A stretch of 60,446 nt of DNA, from NCBI GenBank assembly GCA_944349655.1, contig CALVNL010000005.1, positions 1-60,446 of the forward strand. The letters are read 5' to 3'. The DNA comes from an uncultured Clostridia bacterium. GTDB lineage: Bacteria; Bacillota; Clostridia; Christensenellales; DTU072. Positions within the stretch are counted from its first letter, which is position 1. Every line of letters begins with the position of its first letter. The notes below the pieces were generated by a model. That model did not search any database, was not told the DNA's origin, and saw only the letters and a program-made list of their open reading frames with translations. The translations under genes were made by a program, and so were the position numbers. Of the stretch, positions 38,260-47,418 are shown piece after piece.

Positions 38260-40062
38260 TCAGTTTAATTTGTATATCGACGTTATTCCGTCTTTGGACG
38301 CGATAACGTAATCGGTCTGATAAACTCCGTTTTGCATAAACACTTCGAAAACTTCCAGGCTTTCGTATTCCGCCGCCATAATTATTTTCCCCTCGTAATT
38401 TTTCAAACCGAGTTTTTCGCTTTCGGAATAAACGTAAACGCCTTGGCGGACGTTCACCATATCGGTAATTAGTTTTTCTTTTCCGCTTTTATCGATAATG
38501 AAAGTCTTGTAAACGCCGTCCACCTTTCTTCTGCCTATGGCGTAACCGCCGTAAAACGGAGAGAGTTCCTCGTAAATAAACGGCAGTATCTGTTTCCCCG
38601 AAGTGTCCACCATTCCGTAAAGAATGCTGTTGGAGGTATAATTTATTTCGCTTGCGACGACGCAATAGTCGTGATAAATATAAGTGGCGTAGGTTTTGGT
38701 ACCGCCTTCGTAAGAAGCCAGGGTATATTTTTCCAGCGAATAGTCGTAACAGAACACGTCGCCGTAATATTTATCGTACATCGGGTCGCTGGTTTCCACT
38801 CCGTAACCGCCCACGAATACCGGCGGCATAAGCATATCGTTTATGGTTATTATTTCCGCCTTGTCGTTCATAAGGCAGAAGGTTATCTCGCTCTGATAAT
38901 TTCCGCTGTCGGCATACGGCAGATAGTAATAATACACTATGCTGTAGCCGTCTTTAACCAATGACGCGATATTCGCATACGGAAGCGAATACTCGTATCT
39001 TCCCGTAGTTTCGTCGAAGACGGCGAGATTATTGAGGTAAGACGCCATTTCGGTATAGTAATCGGCGGAATATTTATTCGCGACGGCGTCCACCACAAGC
39101 CACTCTTTCTGCGTGGAAGAACGGGTTTTTGCGTCGTAAAGGTCGCTTCTGACGTTAGCGTAAACAAGTTGAGTTTGTCCGGTACTTGCGTCGGTTTTTT
39201 CGTACTTCATCGTATAACCTTCGAATTCCTCGGTGCTCTCCAGCCTCGCCGTACGGGTAAACCAACCGTTTCCGAGATAATAAATATTGACCGTTATAGC
39301 TTCGGTATAATCTCCTCCCGTATCCTCGGGATACGCCATATATAATCCTCTTTCGTCGAAATTCAGATAACCGTCGGTCAAGACGGCGGAAGTTTCGTAA
39401 AAGAAAGCGTGGTCTTTCCCTATCGCCACGAGATAACCGTCGTTACACATAAATTCGTAGTCGCTCCCGCAACGAACGCGAAAAACTTCCAGTAAACTTC
39501 CCCTCGAATAATCGTAAAAAGTGGAAAAATTAAAATCGGAAAGGGCGTATTCTTTCGTTCCTACCGTAACTATATAATCCCCCACGAAAGCAAACTGCGT
39601 ATAGCTCGAGGCGTAAGGCGTGCGGAAATCGGTTTTTTCGCCCTTACCCTCCCCTCGGAATTTTATAACTCCGACGGTAGGTCTTAAAACGGGATTGCCG
39701 GAGGTATCCACTCCTTGAGCGGGTTTAGCCACTATCGCGTAATCGCCTTTGATCTGCAAAATCGACGTATAAGTCGGGGAAAGCAATATTTCGTCGGAAG
39801 TAGCCAGCCCGAAAAGATTGATGTACTCGCTGTCGTCGTAGGAATTGAGTACTTTCATAAAAATAACGAAAAGATCGTTTTCGGCGTCGTAACTGTAAAC
39901 CGAAACGTTTTCGGGCAAAGAAATACTCATTTCGGCAGCATTGAAGGACTGCCGAAATTCGAAATTATTGAAGTAATCGTTATTCTTTTCCTTGGAATTG
40001 CAACCGGCGAAAAGCGTAAGCAATATCGCAAGAAGCAAAACCGCAACAATAATTTTCTTCAT
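38260..40062 (-). CDS. Lipoprotein with WG-like repeats
   Basis: The 600-residue protein starts with a lipoprotein signal (lipobox FAGC, Cys21), so it should be membrane-anchored outside the cell. The C-terminal half has WG-type repeats such as YGMVDTSGKQILPFIYEEL (about 488-506) and LGLKNYEGKIIMAAEYESLE (near 556). No enzyme motif is recognised. It is similar in style to the lipoprotein at 8249-10519. There is no SD, and an extended -10 box (TGTTATAAT) sits only 6 bases upstream of the ATG, so the gene may produce a leaderless transcript in addition to readthrough from the RND gene. Function unknown. Confidence 0.75.
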   Translation of the reverse strand: MKKIIVAVLLLAILLTLFAGCNSKEKNNDYFNNFEFRQSFNAAEMSISLPENVSVYSYDAENDLFVIFMKVLNSYDDSEYINLFGLATSDEILLSPTYTSILQIKGDYAIVAKPAQGVDTSGNPVLRPTVGVIKFRGEGKGEKTDFRTPYASSYTQFAFVGDYIVTVGTKEYALSDFNFSTFYDYSRGSLLEVFRVRCGSDYEFMCNDGYLVAIGKDHAFFYETSAVLTDGYLNFDERGLYMAYPEDTGGDYTEAITVNIYYLGNGWFTRTARLESTEEFEGYTMKYEKTDASTGQTQLVYANVRSDLYDAKTRSSTQKEWLVVDAVANKYSADYYTEMASYLNNLAVFDETTGRYEYSLPYANIASLVKDGYSIVYYYYLPYADSGNYQSEITFCLMNDKAEIITINDMLMPPVFVGGYGVETSDPMYDKYYGDVFCYDYSLEKYTLASYEGGTKTYATYIYHDYCVVASEINYTSNSILYGMVDTSGKQILPFIYEELSPFYGGYAIGRRKVDGVYKTFIIDKSGKEKLITDMVNVRQGVYVYSESEKLGLKNYEGKIIMAAEYESLEVFEVFMQNGVYQTDYVIASKDGITSIYKLN

Positions 40063-40068
40063 AAAAGT

Positions 40069-40098
40069 ATTATAACACTTCTTGACGGATTTGTTAAA
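40069..40098 (-). promoter_or_regulatory. Extended -10 promoter for a leaderless WG-like lipoprotein gene
   Basis: On the minus strand, TTTAAC (40093-40098) and a perfect TATAAT (40069-40074) are 18 bases apart, with TG-T directly before TATAAT. The box ends 6 bases before the ATG at 40062, so transcription should begin at about the start codon. Confidence 0.55.
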
Positions 40099-43000
40099 CG
40101 TCCGTATCCTTTTGTTTTTCCGTATCTTCGCCGAAAGAAGCGGACTCTTTTATTTCGACTTCTTCCGATACGTTGACCGTTCTTTCCTCGGTCGCTTCTA
40201 CGGAAACGTCTTTTCCGTTTTCAGAACCGTCTTCACGGACGGTCGGCTCTTCTTTCGGGGTGACCGTTTTTCTCGTCTTTTTGTAGTTTTTAGGTTTTTT
40301 ATCTTGTTTTTCTTTGCGTTTTTCTTTATTTTCTTTACATAAAGCGGAGATTTTACGTGCGGCAATCGTAAGTATACCCGTCCTGTCTTCTCCCACGACC
40401 TTTTCTATGAACGCCACGTCCTTTTCGTCGGTAAGTTCGAACACGTCGAAAACGTCCACGTTCGTGACGTTGGCTTCCCGCATCATTTTCACCGCGTTGG
40501 AAACCTTAGCCTTTCTGTTGAAGATATCGAACATTATCGGCACGAGGAACAACGTTATCAGCGTCGCGTAAATAAGTCCTCCGAGCATCGTAATGGCAAG
40601 AGGGGCGAGCAGCTTTCCGTAGTCGGAATTGTCGAACGCCATAATAAACATTGCGCAGACGGTGGTAAGAGTGGTCATCAGTATGGGACGGAGACGGTCT
40701 ATACCCGTCCTTATCAAAGCCGTGCGCTTATCGGCTCCGCTGTCGATAAGCTGACCCGTGTACTCAACGAACACTATACCGTTGTTGACGGCGACGCCCA
40801 TAAGGACGATTATTCCCATCAACGCCACCGCAGAAAGTTCGATACCCGTTATCAGTATGGCAAGAAAACTACCCGTAAATGCAAGCGGTATCGCAAACAT
40901 AACTATAAAAGGTTTTTTCCAACTCTGGAATTGCGCCACCATTATCAGATAAATCAAAGCGATTCCGAAACCGAGTATGAGATACAGGTTGTTGAAAACC
41001 TCTTCCATCATTTCGTTCCCCTGCGCTATTTCCGCCGTGACGGAATTGTCCTCGCCGAAAAATTCGTCCAGAACTTTTTGTACCGAAGATTCAAGCTCTT
41101 TTGCGGAAACGGAGTCGGGGTCGTATCCCACCGACAAAGCTATTTGTTTACGCCCGTCTGCGTGTTTAACCGAAGTATATCCCGGTGTGCTTGCTATCGA
41201 AGCGGGTATTTTTTCGCCCGTTTCGGTGGTACGGTATATGACGTTACCGTTTTCGTCTTTCACGAAACTGTCGTCGTTCAACAATTTATACAGCGGAATA
41301 TTAACCGTCGCAGCCCCTGTCCCGAGCAGATCTTCGGACTGAATTTCCAGATTTACAAGATCGATTTCCTCTTTCTTGACCGAATAGAACTTGGCAAAGT
41401 CGTCCACCTTATAAGTTTTCTTTTCGTAACTGACGGTATGCGTACCGTCTTCTTCGGGCGTTATAACGGCGCAGTCGTAAACGAAAAAGCCGTTTTCTTT
41501 CCTGAGATAAATTTTTCCTCCGTCGTAAACGGCTTCCGCCTTGCCGTCGGGATTTTTGACGAACAAAGTAATTCCGCTTTCGTTGTAAACGTAATAGTCG
41601 GCTTTTCCTTCGCCGTCGTTTATATTATTCAGAAAATAGAGTTTTACTTCCTTGCCATCGGGAGAAATAGCGTTATACCAGCTTGTGTTAACGTAGTCGG
41701 AGGAATAAATATACACGTCAGAGGACGTTCTTTCCGAAGAATCGTTTTCGTTGTAAATTCTTAAAGTATGACTTGAGGATACCGAACTCAATTTTTGAGA
41801 TAACTGAAGATAGATTTGTCCTACGGTCAGTCCGTATTTGGAAGCCGTCGCCTTATCCACCGAAAGTTTGTAGACTTCGTCGGCCGTCTCCACGTCGGAA
41901 TTGACGTAAGTTACGCCGTCGAGCTTTTCGAGCAGTTTCCCGAGTTCCTGAGAACGGGCGTTCATCTCCGAATAATCGTTTCCGAACAGATTTACGTTCA
42001 GGTAATAGCCCGAATCCATAGTGGCGTAAGAAATTATAGAACTCATGGCTACAGTAGCGGAATACAGTTTTCCGCCTTTAATATTGAGTTCGCTTTCCAG
42101 TTCGTCGCAAAGTATTTGCGGGTCTATGGTTCTTTTATCGGAATCGACAAGGTTTACCGAAGCCGTCAACGCTCCTCCGCCTATGTTCATACCGCCTATA
42201 TTCATACCTGCCGAAAGATAAACCGCCGCCGAAGCTATGTCGGGATATTGCTTGAAAACGTCGGTTACCTGGTCTTTGATTTCGGCAAGGGCGTCGTCAT
42301 AGGTAAAATAAGCGTCGTCCATCACCGATAGTCCTGCGTTTCTTTCGTCTATGGCTTCTTCGCTTATTTCGAAATTAACCGTAATAAGTCCGAGGTAAGT
42401 GGACGGGAATATCTCTGTCTTTGCCGTGCTGAAAACCGCAAAAGCGCTTCCGGCAAGCAATACCACGGTAAGAATAATCGCTATCCATTTATTGTTCAGA
42501 GAAAAGTTAAGGGCTTTTGCGTAACCTCTTTTAATCGTTTTGAAAACCTTATTTTCCTTTGCGGGCGGTTTGGTAACGAAATAAGTCGTTGCACTCGGAA
42601 TAAGCGTTAACGCCACCAAAAGGGACGCCAGCAAGGAAAAGCATACGGTCAGCGCCATATCGGTAAATATTTTCTTTACCAATCCTTCTACGAACACCAT
42701 AGGCAGAAAAACCACCACAGTGGTAAGCGTGGACGCGATAATCGCCCCTCCCATCTGTTTTGCTCCCTGTACCGACGCGGCAAAATTACTCTTGCCCTGC
42801 AAACGAAGTCTTTGGATATTTTCCAGAACTATTATGGAGTTGTCCACCAACATCCCTACGCCCAGCACCAGTCCGCACATGGAAATCAAATTGAGCGTAA
42901 TGCCTGCAAAATACATCAGCACGAAAGTTACCACCACCGAAAACACTATGGACATGGATACGGTAAGGGTGGGTTTTATGCGAAGCAGGAAAATAAAAAG

Positions 43001-45913
43001 CACCGCAGCCGCAAGCAATGCGCCGTAAAGGAGGTTTTCCAAGACGGAATCCATCATAAAATCAATGGTGTCCCCGTCGCTTGCTATAACGCTGTAACTG
43101 AAAGAAGGATTGCTTTCTTTCTCGCTTTTCAGTTTAGCCATAACTTTGTCCACTACTTCCGTGGAAGGAGAATCCGGATCTTTTTCTATGCTGAGCACCA
43201 CCGAAGCTCCTTCGGTAAACCCGTTGCCGTTATTCTGAATAAGTGTGGCTATCTGTTTTGTTGCGTCGTTAAGGAACAATACGTCCGCAATGGACTCCAG
43301 TTCCATACTGACGTAAACTTCCTCGGTGTTTTCTTCCAGTGTTTTTTCCAACACGTTAAAATCTATGGCGTAAGTTTTTATACCGGTATCGGGATTTTCG
43401 GTGATTACCACCGCCCCTTCTCCGCCGTACTCTTCCAAAGTACGGATTAAATTCACTAACAGATTATAATTCTGTTCCGGCGTTCTTCCTCGGAAAAAGT
43501 CCATATACAGGTCGAAGGCTTCTTCTCCTATCTCCTGTCTTATCGAATCCATACGACTTTCGTAATTGGAATAAATGTTTAACCTCGTTTCCAGGGCTTC
43601 GGTAAAATAATTCTTGTAATTTCCCCACAACCTCACGGGGGTGACGGTTTCGCCTTCGGGGAACAGTCCCTTTGCAGCGGGATCGGCTTGCTGTGCGTCC
43701 TGTCGCGCTACTATATAGGATAATATCTTCCTCTGCCAGTTGTCTTCCTCGCTTAAAGCGTTGACTTCGGAATTAAACCCTTCGTCCGAAGCCATCTTCT
43801 CTTTCCAGGCGGAAATAAAACTTTCGGACAAATACCCCTCGGTACCGTAAACGTTGTTTGCGAGTTCGTCGACTGCCCATTCGGCATAAGCCTTAGCGTC
43901 GGCAGGACGGTTCGCGTTGAGTAAAGCTACCGAGCTTTCGAAGCATTTTTTGTAATAAGCGGTGTATGCAGCCGTCCATTCCGTTTCGGCCACGGGAAAG
44001 ATCTCTTCCCTCGCCACTACATTCAGAATAACCTTTCCGAGGTGTAAATTTTCGTCGGAGGCTATTCTCGCCAGAGCCGAAGCGAAATTTTCGTCGTTAC
44101 TTAGTAAAGTTCTCCAGGCGGTTAAGACGCTTTCACTGAGAGGATAACTCTGCGGAAAACCGAACCCGGCGTATTTTGCGGCTTCTTCCATAACGTAATT
44201 GACCGCATAATTTTTCAAAGCGGCGGCGTAAGAAGTTTCGTCGAGGACGGAGTTTTCGTCGAGATAATCGTTTTTGTCGGGTCTGCCGTCGGCAAAACCG
44301 TCTCTTCTTTCCGTAGCTCTTTCGTAATAGAAAGTGGAATAACTTTCATCCCAGACGACTACGTCGGCTATTACCGCTTCGTCGGCAGGATACAAAGCGT
44401 TGTTCTTGACCAGACCGAGGAGAAGAGTACGCCATTCCAAGGGTCTTTCGGTTTCCCATGCTTCTATGTAAGAAAGATATTCCGGGTCGCTTTCGATAAT
44501 CTGTTTCCAGGCGGTTTTTCCGTTTTCAGACATAAAATTGGGCATATAGCCGTACTGCGAAACGGTTTCGTCTATGACCCATTGAGCGTAGTCGTCCACT
44601 TCTTCGTTCGCCCAGCTGAGCATTTCCGAAAGATTATGTAAATCGGTATCCGTCAATGTATAAACTCCGTCTTCGGAAGCTAAGGCAAGTATGGTAAGGA
44701 CGGCTTTGATTCTGTTTACGTACTGTTCGGCAAGTTCCCCTACGTTCACGCTCACGGCGGGAGTTTTCATAAAGTCCTCCCTGTCGGCTATATTGTCTCC
44801 GAGCTGAACGATAATACTGGTTGCGCCTTTGGTTACGCTGCCTGCCGGCACGTCCAGGTCCTGAGCGTAGATAACCTGGGTCAGAACGTCGGCGTTAATT
44901 GCCGAGAGGGTGTCTTTAAGATACGCCGAAAAGAAATTAACTACCGTTCCGGCATACACTTCATCGACAATTCCGTCGAATATTTCACGATTTTCCTCCC
45001 CGTCTTCGAGAATGAAACGGTTATCGAGGAGCAAATCTATGCTTTCTATGGCTTCGGCGCGGAAATTACTGTCCTTACGGGAAAGTTCGGTAATAACGAG
45101 GTCGAGTATTGCGTTTTCCGCTCCGCTGCCTTCCCCCGTTTCGATTTGTTCGGAAAGTCTTTCCAGAAGTCTGTCCAAAACCTTTGCCGGGTCTATCTCT
45201 CCGTCGGTGGAAAGCGACGGGTCGTTCTCGGCTTCGTTAATAATGCTTATGAGTTCTTGTCGTATGTTTTCCTTTCTTTCCGCGCTTAAAGTAAGGGTCA
45301 TATCGTATTCGGCAAGTAGTTTATCGATGAACGACTGCGTGATTTTACGGGAGTTTACGTTCATATAAACCATATCGGAAACCAGTCCGTTGGCGTTGAC
45401 TCTCGCAACTCCGCTGACCGAGGCTATGGCTTCGGTAACTTTCGAAAGATAACTTGCGGCTTCTTCGTTGGTCTGTCCTTCGGACGATATGCTGACCGTC
45501 ATAGTACTTAAAAGAGAAGGATCGACTTCTATAATAATGGGTTGATTGAAGAACTCGTCGGAAGGAAGAGCGGTTAGTTCCAACTGGCTCTGAATATCCT
45601 GTTTGACTTTATCCACGGAAGCCGAATAATCCAATTGAAGGGTTATCATTGAATAATGCTCGGCGCTGGTGGAAAAGATTTTATCCACTCCGGAAACCTT
45701 CGCTATGGACGCTTCTATTGGGTCGGTAACCTCTTTTTCCACGGTATCGGGAGACTGCCCGGCGTAAACGGTGACTATTACCATATAAGGCAATTCCATT
45801 TCCGGCAACAAGTCCACGTTGGTATTCAAATAAGAAACCACCCCGAGAGCAATGACTATTATCAACATTACGACTACGATAAGCGGTTTTTTTACACTGA
45901 TGGCAGAAAGCAT
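40094..45913 (-). CDS. Giant RND-family transporter with repeat-containing extracellular insertions
   Basis: The 1939-residue protein has the RND layout. TM1 is at 10-30 and the first porter loop begins at about 31. TM2-TM6 start near 960, with the TM4 motif GMLVDNSIIVLEN (D1024, with N in place of the second Asp of AcrB). A second porter loop and TM8-TM12 follow, with GVAVNNGIVFVEY (N in place of AcrB Lys940), and then an acidic and basic cytosolic tail of about 130 residues. AcrB-type proteins have about 1030-1050 residues. Here the first loop holds two insertions (about 205-335 and 395-873), the second with three degenerate repeats. It follows a lipoprotein gene after 38 bases. The substrate is unknown. 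Confidence 0.9.
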   Translation of the reverse strand: MLSAISVKKPLIVVVMLIIVIALGVVSYLNTNVDLLPEMELPYMVIVTVYAGQSPDTVEKEVTDPIEASIAKVSGVDKIFSTSAEHYSMITLQLDYSASVDKVKQDIQSQLELTALPSDEFFNQPIIIEVDPSLLSTMTVSISSEGQTNEEAASYLSKVTEAIASVSGVARVNANGLVSDMVYMNVNSRKITQSFIDKLLAEYDMTLTLSAERKENIRQELISIINEAENDPSLSTDGEIDPAKVLDRLLERLSEQIETGEGSGAENAILDLVITELSRKDSNFRAEAIESIDLLLDNRFILEDGEENREIFDGIVDEVYAGTVVNFFSAYLKDTLSAINADVLTQVIYAQDLDVPAGSVTKGATSIIVQLGDNIADREDFMKTPAVSVNVGELAEQYVNRIKAVLTILALASEDGVYTLTDTDLHNLSEMLSWANEEVDDYAQWVIDETVSQYGYMPNFMSENGKTAWKQIIESDPEYLSYIEAWETERPLEWRTLLLGLVKNNALYPADEAVIADVVVWDESYSTFYYERATERRDGFADGRPDKNDYLDENSVLDETSYAAALKNYAVNYVMEEAAKYAGFGFPQSYPLSESVLTAWRTLLSNDENFASALARIASDENLHLGKVILNVVAREEIFPVAETEWTAAYTAYYKKCFESSVALLNANRPADAKAYAEWAVDELANNVYGTEGYLSESFISAWKEKMASDEGFNSEVNALSEEDNWQRKILSYIVARQDAQQADPAAKGLFPEGETVTPVRLWGNYKNYFTEALETRLNIYSNYESRMDSIRQEIGEEAFDLYMDFFRGRTPEQNYNLLVNLIRTLEEYGGEGAVVITENPDTGIKTYAIDFNVLEKTLEENTEEVYVSMELESIADVLFLNDATKQIATLIQNNGNGFTEGASVVLSIEKDPDSPSTEVVDKVMAKLKSEKESNPSFSYSVIASDGDTIDFMMDSVLENLLYGALLAAAVLFIFLLRIKPTLTVSMSIVFSVVVTFVLMYFAGITLNLISMCGLVLGVGMLVDNSIIVLENIQRLRLQGKSNFAASVQGAKQMGGAIIASTLTTVVVFLPMVFVEGLVKKIFTDMALTVCFSLLASLLVALTLIPSATTYFVTKPPAKENKVFKTIKRGYAKALNFSLNNKWIAIILTVVLLAGSAFAVFSTAKTEIFPSTYLGLITVNFEISEEAIDERNAGLSVMDDAYFTYDDALAEIKDQVTDVFKQYPDIASAAVYLSAGMNIGGMNIGGGALTASVNLVDSDKRTIDPQILCDELESELNIKGGKLYSATVAMSSIISYATMDSGYYLNVNLFGNDYSEMNARSQELGKLLEKLDGVTYVNSDVETADEVYKLSVDKATASKYGLTVGQIYLQLSQKLSSVSSSHTLRIYNENDSSERTSSDVYIYSSDYVNTSWYNAISPDGKEVKLYFLNNINDGEGKADYYVYNESGITLFVKNPDGKAEAVYDGGKIYLRKENGFFVYDCAVITPEEDGTHTVSYEKKTYKVDDFAKFYSVKKEEIDLVNLEIQSEDLLGTGAATVNIPLYKLLNDDSFVKDENGNVIYRTTETGEKIPASIASTPGYTSVKHADGRKQIALSVGYDPDSVSAKELESSVQKVLDEFFGEDNSVTAEIAQGNEMMEEVFNNLYLILGFGIALIYLIMVAQFQSWKKPFIVMFAIPLAFTGSFLAILITGIELSAVALMGIIVLMGVAVNNGIVFVEYTGQLIDSGADKRTALIRTGIDRLRPILMTTLTTVCAMFIMAFDNSDYGKLLAPLAITMLGGLIYATLITLFLVPIMFDIFNRKAKVSNAVKMMREANVTNVDVFDVFELTDEKDVAFIEKVVGEDRTGILTIAARKISALCKENKEKRKEKQDKKPKNYKKTRKTVTPKEEPTVREDGSENGKDVSVEATEERTVNVSEEVEIKESASFGEDTEKQKDTDV
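43565..44593 (-). repeat. Three degenerate repeats of about 100-110 residues in the RND insertion
   Basis: Residues about 441-540, 568-666 and 675-783 share a pattern: an opening helix with YAQWVIDE, YAVNYVMEE or YAEWAVDE; then AWKQIIESD, AWRTLLSND or AWKEKMASD; then a hydrophobic segment LLGLVKNNALYP, ILNVVAREEIFP or ILSYIVARQDA...LFP; and an aromatic ending YSTFYYE, YTAYYKK or YKNYFTE. Identity is low but the order is fixed, indicating old duplication of a helical module. Confidence 0.75.
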
Positions 45914-45951
45914 TTTTCCTCCCGGAATTTTTTATCTTAAACTTTTGAAAA

Positions 45952-47220
45952 TTATTCTTTTTTCCCGAAATCTCCTCCGTAAAGGTTCCATTCGTAATAA
46001 TCGTTTTCATTTACCTGTTCGTACTTCAACACCGTACGTTGCGGAACAACGGTATCTACGGAAGCGAATATGGGGTCGGACTCGTCCAGCGAAACGTCGT
46101 AAACGTAACTTTCGGACAGTTCGAACATCAATTTGAATTCGGTAAGCCCGTCGGCGCCGCCCGGAGCCCGTACGAATGCGTGAAACGCCGTCAACACCTC
46201 CTGTACTTCCTCTGCCGTAGCCAGTCCGAGTTTCACGAAAGCGTCTTTAATTACTTCGTCTCTCACGGAAAAATCCACGGAAAATACGGTGTCCGTACTT
46301 TTTAGCAGTCCGTTTCTGTCGGCGGAAGCGTTTACGGTAAGGTCTCCCACGGTAAAGAGACTCTTTATGGTTTCCAGATATTCGTTGTAAACGCGTACCG
46401 GCAGAGACTCTTGGTCAAAATTACCTTTCTCGAGATTTTCGGCAATAAAATCTCCCGCAAAATCCGTTATGCTCTGCACGAGTTTACCCGATTCGTAGGT
46501 AAAACGGTAGCGATATCCGTCGTCCTTTTCGGAATAAGCGTTAGAAAGGGCGTTTATTAAAGAAGCGGGGTCCTCGGGGATAAATAAAGGTTTGACGGCT
46601 TCCTCGATATAATCCATCGCACTCAGCTGGTCGGAATCTATGTCATCGATAAATTTATTTACGTCGGAAGTCGAAGCCCCGAAAAATACGTTCATGGGAA
46701 CCTGAGTTTTGTTGCCTTGCTCGTCGGTATCGTTAAAATCATAGACAAAATCCGCATTTTCGTCCTCTCCTACGACGTCGGCACGGGCATTTATTACGTC
46801 TTCCGTAAGTCCTGCCTGTAAAATCAGAGATTTTTTACCGTTAAAAAACTCCGCTATATCGGAATAACCGAATGCCGCCACAAATGTCATAACCGCTAAG
46901 TTGAGCGCCGATGACAATTTGAATTCGTTAGTGGAAATTTTCCCTTCCAGAAAAGTTCTTTCCCCGTCGGTAGCTCTGTAAAGAGAAAAGGTATTGCTTA
47001 TCCTCATCGGAGCGCCGGTATTGTCGTAAAACGCGAAAGTGGTTTTCAAAGCGGTATTTATTCCGATGACGTCTTTTTCCGAAGTGGATTTCAACGCCGA
47101 AGCAAAAGTTAACTCGTCTGCAGGCTTGTCTTCAGCGCACCCGACGAGTACGAAACAGGATAAACATACAGCCGCAACAAGTAAAGCCGTCAGAAACATA
47201 ATTTTTTTATTTCTCCGCAT
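45952..47220 (-). CDS. Lipoprotein preceding the RND transporter
   Basis: The 422-residue protein has a lipoprotein signal with lipobox LVGC (Cys28). The rest is acidic and globular, without a recognised domain. The wording FSVDFSVRDEVIKDAFVKLG and the mix of short beta and helical segments give no clear family. It lies 38 bases upstream of the RND gene, has a strong SD (AAAGGAGGAG) and its own promoter at 47283-47311, so it is first in the RND operon. It may be an accessory or substrate-capturing partner of the transporter, an inference from position only. Confidence 0.7.
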   Translation of the reverse strand: MRRNKKIMFLTALLVAAVCLSCFVLVGCAEDKPADELTFASALKSTSEKDVIGINTALKTTFAFYDNTGAPMRISNTFSLYRATDGERTFLEGKISTNEFKLSSALNLAVMTFVAAFGYSDIAEFFNGKKSLILQAGLTEDVINARADVVGEDENADFVYDFNDTDEQGNKTQVPMNVFFGASTSDVNKFIDDIDSDQLSAMDYIEEAVKPLFIPEDPASLINALSNAYSEKDDGYRYRFTYESGKLVQSITDFAGDFIAENLEKGNFDQESLPVRVYNEYLETIKSLFTVGDLTVNASADRNGLLKSTDTVFSVDFSVRDEVIKDAFVKLGLATAEEVQEVLTAFHAFVRAPGGADGLTEFKLMFELSESYVYDVSLDESDPIFASVDTVVPQRTVLKYEQVNENDYYEWNLYGGDFGKKE

Positions 47221-47282
47221 AGCTCCTCCTTTCGGTTTTTCCGGATAATCGATATACCTTTTACTTCCTTCTTAATTAAATA

Positions 47283-47311
47283 ATTATATCTTATATCTAC
47301 GTTTATTTCAA
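47283..47311 (-). promoter_or_regulatory. Sigma-A promoter of the lipoprotein-RND operon
   Basis: On the minus strand, TTGAAA (47306-47311) and a perfect TATAAT (47283-47288) are 17 bases apart. The leader is about 55 bases. Confidence 0.75.
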
Positions 47312-47364
47312 TACGTATCGACAAGCGTATTCTTCAGAAAGCTTAAATTTTCATAAAAAAACAT

Positions 47365-47397
47365 AAAAGGGCTGTTCTGAAATAGAACAACCCTTTT
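47365..47397 (-). terminator. Intrinsic terminator of the metallophosphoesterase gene
   Basis: AAAAGGGCTGTTCT (47365-47378) and AGAACAACCCTTTT (47384-47397) form a 14-base stem with a single non-Watson-Crick pair and a 5-base loop. On the minus strand the stem ends in TTTT, then ATGTTTTTTTA. Confidence 0.85.
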
Positions 47398-47418
47398 TAA
47401 GTTGTGAAAAGAAAGAAA

